From NCBI GenBank assembly GCA_963717385.1, contig CAVQWE010000006.1:310001-374000 (forward strand): a stretch of DNA of 64,000 nucleotides, read 5' to 3'. A program made the translations under genes and the position numbers. The notes beneath the pieces were generated by a model. That model was not told the DNA's origin. It worked only from the letters and a program-made list of their open reading frames with translations, and made no database searches. Shown in pieces: positions 61,381 to 64,000 of this stretch (its first letter is position 1; every line of letters begins with the position of its first letter). Origin of the DNA: Sva-07 sp963717385. Its GTDB lineage: Bacteria > Actinomycetota > Acidimicrobiia > Acidimicrobiales > Ilumatobacteraceae.

Positions 61381-62625
61381 TCAGTTGCGGGGGACGTCCT
61401 TCCACGGGCCGACCTTGTCGACACGGGGCTCGCCGGGCAGGCCGAGCACCTGCTCGCCGATGATGTTGCGCAGGATCTCCGACGTACCGCCCTCGATCGA
61501 GTTCGCCCGCACCCGCATGAACGAGTACCGGGTGCCGTGCATCGTGCCGCTGACATCGAGGTCGCCGGGGCGACGGAACGTGTAGTCGTAGCCGATCAGC
61601 GCCTGGGCGCCCATCAGGTCGACGCAGAACTCGTAGAGCGGCTTGTTGAGTTCAGAGAACGCCAGCTTGGCGATCGTCATCTCGGGGCCGGGGTTGCCCG
61701 CCTTGGCGTTCTCGCCGGCGCGACGGTTGGTGAGCCGGTTGACCTCGGCCTGGCACCACAACTGCATCATGCGGTCTTTGCGGGCGCCGTCCTGTTCGGA
61801 CGGATCGAGATCCTTCCAGATCTCGATCGCGTCGTTGGCAGCAGCCCCGCGTTTTGCCACCGAGCCGCTCCCTGCTCCGCTGCCGGTGCCGATCGCGTTG
61901 CGTTCGTTCATCAGCGTCGTGAGACTTGCTCGCCACCCTTCACCGACGTCACCGATGCGGTGAGCGTCGGGGACGCGGGCGTCGGTCATGTAGACCTCGT
62001 TGAACTCGGCCTCGCCGGTGATCTGGCGCAGCGGCCGCACCTCGACACCGTCGGCGTGCATGTCGAGCGCGAAGTAGGTCATGCCCTTGTGCTTGGGTGC
62101 GTCGGGGTCGGTACGGGTCACCAACATGCCGAAGTCGGCCAGGTGGGCCATCGTGTTCCACACCTTCTGGCCGTTGACGATCCACTCGTCGCCGTCACGT
62201 TCGGCCTTGGTGGCGAGGCCGGCGAAGTCGGAACCGGCACCGGGCTCGGAGAACAGCTGACACCAGATCTCCTCGCCGGTGAACATCGGGCGCAGGAACC
62301 GCTCCTTGGCCTCGTGGCTGCCGTGGGTGACGATCGTGGGCCCAGCGAGCAACATGAAGAAGCTCACTGGTTCGGTCGGCTTGGCGCCGGCTTCTTTCAT
62401 CCGGTTGTCGACGATCTTGTTCAGCTCGGGCCGCACACCGAGGCCGCCGTACCCCTTCGGGAAATGGACCCAGGCCAGACCAGCGTCGTAGCGGGCGCCG
62501 CGGAACTCCCGGTTGTCCATCGTGGCGGGGTCGTTGGCGGCCAGCAAGGCGTCGATCGCCTCGTTGACCTCGCGGGTCTCGGGGTCGGCGGATGCGGTGT
62601 CGGGGCGCGATTCGAGGGTCGTCAT
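61381..62625 (-). CDS. acyl-CoA dehydrogenase
   Basis: A 414-residue acyl-CoA dehydrogenase family flavoprotein. WVHFPKGYGGLGVRPELN near residue 55, LFSEPGAGSDFAGLATKAERDGDEWIVNGQKVWNT is the flavin/substrate loop (landmark: SEPGAGSDFAGL), LTTLMNERNAIGTG and the C-terminal NSIEGGTSEILRNIIGEQVLGLP. The catalytic Glu is probably that of IEGGTSE. The gene is convergent with the alkylsulfatase (3-base gap) and could degrade alcohol-derived acyl chains from it, which is inference. Confidence 0.92.
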   Translation of the reverse strand: MTTLESRPDTASADPETREVNEAIDALLAANDPATMDNREFRGARYDAGLAWVHFPKGYGGLGVRPELNKIVDNRMKEAGAKPTEPVSFFMLLAGPTIVTHGSHEAKERFLRPMFTGEEIWCQLFSEPGAGSDFAGLATKAERDGDEWIVNGQKVWNTMAHLADFGMLVTRTDPDAPKHKGMTYFALDMHADGVEVRPLRQITGEAEFNEVYMTDARVPDAHRIGDVGEGWRASLTTLMNERNAIGTGSGAGSGSVAKRGAAANDAIEIWKDLDPSEQDGARKDRMMQLWCQAEVNRLTNRRAGENAKAGNPGPEMTIAKLAFSELNKPLYEFCVDLMGAQALIGYDYTFRRPGDLDVSGTMHGTRYSFMRVRANSIEGGTSEILRNIIGEQVLGLPGEPRVDKVGPWKDVPRN

Positions 62626-62763
62626 TGCGTCATTCTGTCAGGCCACTGTGGGGCGGCCGAAGTCCGCGGCCAACCACGAGCACCGCCCTCCCCAGAAACT
62701 CGGACCCGAACTCGCGCCTGGCCACACCCAGACGCCGCATCTTGCGAGGGAGCGACGGCTGGG

Positions 62764-63903
62764 TCAGGGGTTGACGAGTGCCGAGACGAACTCGGCGGGA
62801 TCGAACGGGATCAAGTCCTCGATGGTCTCACCGATGCCGACCAGCTTCACCGGGATCCCGAGTTCGGTCTCGATCGCGAACACGATGCCGCCCTTGGCCG
62901 AGCCGTCGAGCTTGGTGAGCACGACACCTGTGACGTTGGTGGCCTCACCGAACTCGCGTGCCTGTGTGAGGCCGTTCTGGCCTGTTGTGGCATCGATCAC
63001 GAGCAACGTCTCGGTGACCCGACCGGCCCCCTTCTCCGCGACGCGGCGCACCTTCTTCAGCTCTTCCATCAGGTTCGACTTGGTGTGCAGACGCCCAGCG
63101 GTGTCGGCCATGACCAGCTCGATGTTGCGCGCTGCAGCTCGTTCGACGCCGTCGAAGATCACTGCGCTGGGGTCGCTGCCTTCGGCGCCTCGGACGATTT
63201 CGGCACCGGAACGCTCGGCCCAGGTCGTGAGCTGCTCGGCTGCAGCGGCGCGGAATGTGTCGCCCGCCGCCATCAACACCGTGCGACCGTCGCGAATCTG
63301 TTGGTTCGACAGCTTGCCGATCGTGGTGGTCTTGCCGACACCGTTGACGCCGACGAACATCCACACGTTCGGGCTGCCTTCGTCTCCCGGCTCGAACGTG
63401 AGCGATCGATCAGAACCTTCCAGCCGTGACACCATCTCGGCTTCGAGTTCGTCGAGCAACGCCTGCGGTTCGGTGATCTCCTTGCTGGCGACCTTCGCAC
63501 GGAGTCCGTCGAGGAGTTCGGTGGCGACTCCCACGCCGACGTCGGCACGCAACAGGGCCTCTTCGAGGTCGTCGAAGCTCTCCTCGGTGATGCCGCTGCG
63601 GCCGAGGACACCAGCGAACGCACCAGTGAAAGCGAGCCGCGCCTTCGACAGACGGTCGCGCAATGACGCCGGTTTGACCGGCTCGGGCTCGACCTCGGGC
63701 TCGACCAGTTCTTCCGGGCGTTCTTCGACGAGGGTTCCACCGGTCGCATCACCCTCGGGTCTGGGCGGAGGTGCGGTGGGTGGGACTGCCCGAGACGGCG
63801 GCGGCGCCGCACGGCCAGCGTTGCGGCGGTTGACCACCAGCACGCCGATCCCGAAGGCCACCACGAGGATGGCAAGGACCAGAAAAATGACTTCGATACC
63901 CAT
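62764..63903 (-). CDS. ftsY: signal recognition particle receptor FtsY
   Basis: Membrane-associated SRP receptor GTPase, 379 residues. It begins with a transmembrane helix (VIFLVLAILVVAFGIGVLVV), typical of actinobacterial FtsY, then a Pro/Glu-rich A domain and the NG domain: VGVNGVGKTTTIGKLS, DTFRAAAAEQL, MADTAGRLHTKSNLMEELKK, LTKLDGSAKGG, and GETIEDLIPFDP. It lies 3.4 kb from ffh. Confidence 0.97.
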   Translation of the reverse strand: MGIEVIFLVLAILVVAFGIGVLVVNRRNAGRAAPPPSRAVPPTAPPPRPEGDATGGTLVEERPEELVEPEVEPEPVKPASLRDRLSKARLAFTGAFAGVLGRSGITEESFDDLEEALLRADVGVGVATELLDGLRAKVASKEITEPQALLDELEAEMVSRLEGSDRSLTFEPGDEGSPNVWMFVGVNGVGKTTTIGKLSNQQIRDGRTVLMAAGDTFRAAAAEQLTTWAERSGAEIVRGAEGSDPSAVIFDGVERAAARNIELVMADTAGRLHTKSNLMEELKKVRRVAEKGAGRVTETLLVIDATTGQNGLTQAREFGEATNVTGVVLTKLDGSAKGGIVFAIETELGIPVKLVGIGETIEDLIPFDPAEFVSALVNP

Positions 63904-63915
63904 CGCCGCCCGACG

Positions 63916-64000
63916 CTATCCCTGATGGCGGGCACCGACGCCGAGCGCCGTGGTTCCCGGAGGCCCGGGCGCGGGAACCTCGGGCTCAGGTGGTGGCGGC
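63916..64000 (-). CDS. Pro-rich C-terminus of an upstream gene (partial)
   Basis: On the minus strand a frame open to the window edge reads PPPPEPEVPAPGPPGTTALG and ends at TAG 63918-63916, 13 bases before the ftsY start. In related bacteria smc is often the gene before ftsY, but nothing in this fragment identifies it. Confidence 0.35.
   Translation of the reverse strand, partial: PPPPEPEVPAPGPPGTTALGVGARHQG

Overview
The window is high-GC actinobacterial DNA. The gene set and orders point to the class Acidimicrobiia (Ilumatobacter-like). The supporting features are KorAB 2-oxoglutarate:ferredoxin oxidoreductase, a B12-dependent ribonucleotide reductase with NrdR, lexA facing a LysM-domain protein followed by nrdR, UvrD2 with a C-terminal HRDC domain, actinobacterial-type SOS boxes (GAAC-N4-GTTC), and the ffh-rpsP-KH-rimM-trmD-rplS cluster. 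This placement is inferred from gene content only. No rRNA, CRISPR array or intact mobile element is visible.

Layout. 1-6.9 kb: end of a DUF3237 gene, thymidine kinase and a small lipoprotein (minus strand), korAB (plus), then an unusual minus-strand trio of HlyIII-like protein, unknown protein and ABC ATPase. 7-17 kb: UvrD2 helicase, an RND transporter, a crotonase and nrdJ. 17-19.7 kb: a compact DNA-damage/dNTP locus with a RibD-like reductase, nrdR, an SOS-box-flanked LysM protein (DivS/YneA-like) and lexA. 19.7-29.3 kb: a minus-strand operon chorismate mutase-miaA-dapF-hflX-dapC in which each stop overlaps the next start, then miaB, a glyoxalase-like gene, recA with its own SOS box, and a DUF983 protein. 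29.3-41.9 kb: membrane protein, SnoaL-like protein, acyl-CoA dehydrogenase, tRNA-Lys and tRNA-His, quinone oxidoreductase plus DUF2889, a coupled cassette GNAT-TauE/SafE-two tandem flavodoxin-fold oxidoreductases, psuG, an ECF sigma/anti-sigma pair, an rRNA/tRNA uracil methyltransferase, rpe. 42-48.4 kb: a 6.4-kb two-gene AddB/AddA-like recombination nuclease-helicase. 48.4-55.2 kb: secreted protein, SulP transporter, crotonase, a 36-aa membrane protein, YraN, and a large secreted protein with a 661-bp tandem duplication. 55.4-64 kb: rplS-trmD-rimM-KH-rpsP-ffh, an alkylsulfatase, an acyl-CoA dehydrogenase, ftsY and the end of another gene.

Genes working together: recA, lexA, the LysM division inhibitor, nrdR/nrdJ, UvrD2 and the AddAB-like pair form a DNA damage and repair theme. 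ffh, ftsY and the ribosome maturation genes form a translation/secretion theme.

A striking property of this sequence is about sixteen one-base frame disruptions in otherwise conserved genes. Nearly all have the same sense (one base too many) and many lie outside homopolymers. I read these as uncorrected sequencing insertions rather than biology. Affected genes are annotated over their full reconstructed span. The most interesting biological signals are the multi-box SOS control region at 18.9-19.0 kb, the duplicated secreted domain with deviating codon usage, the apparent CTG start of miaA, and several undescribed intergenic inverted repeats.
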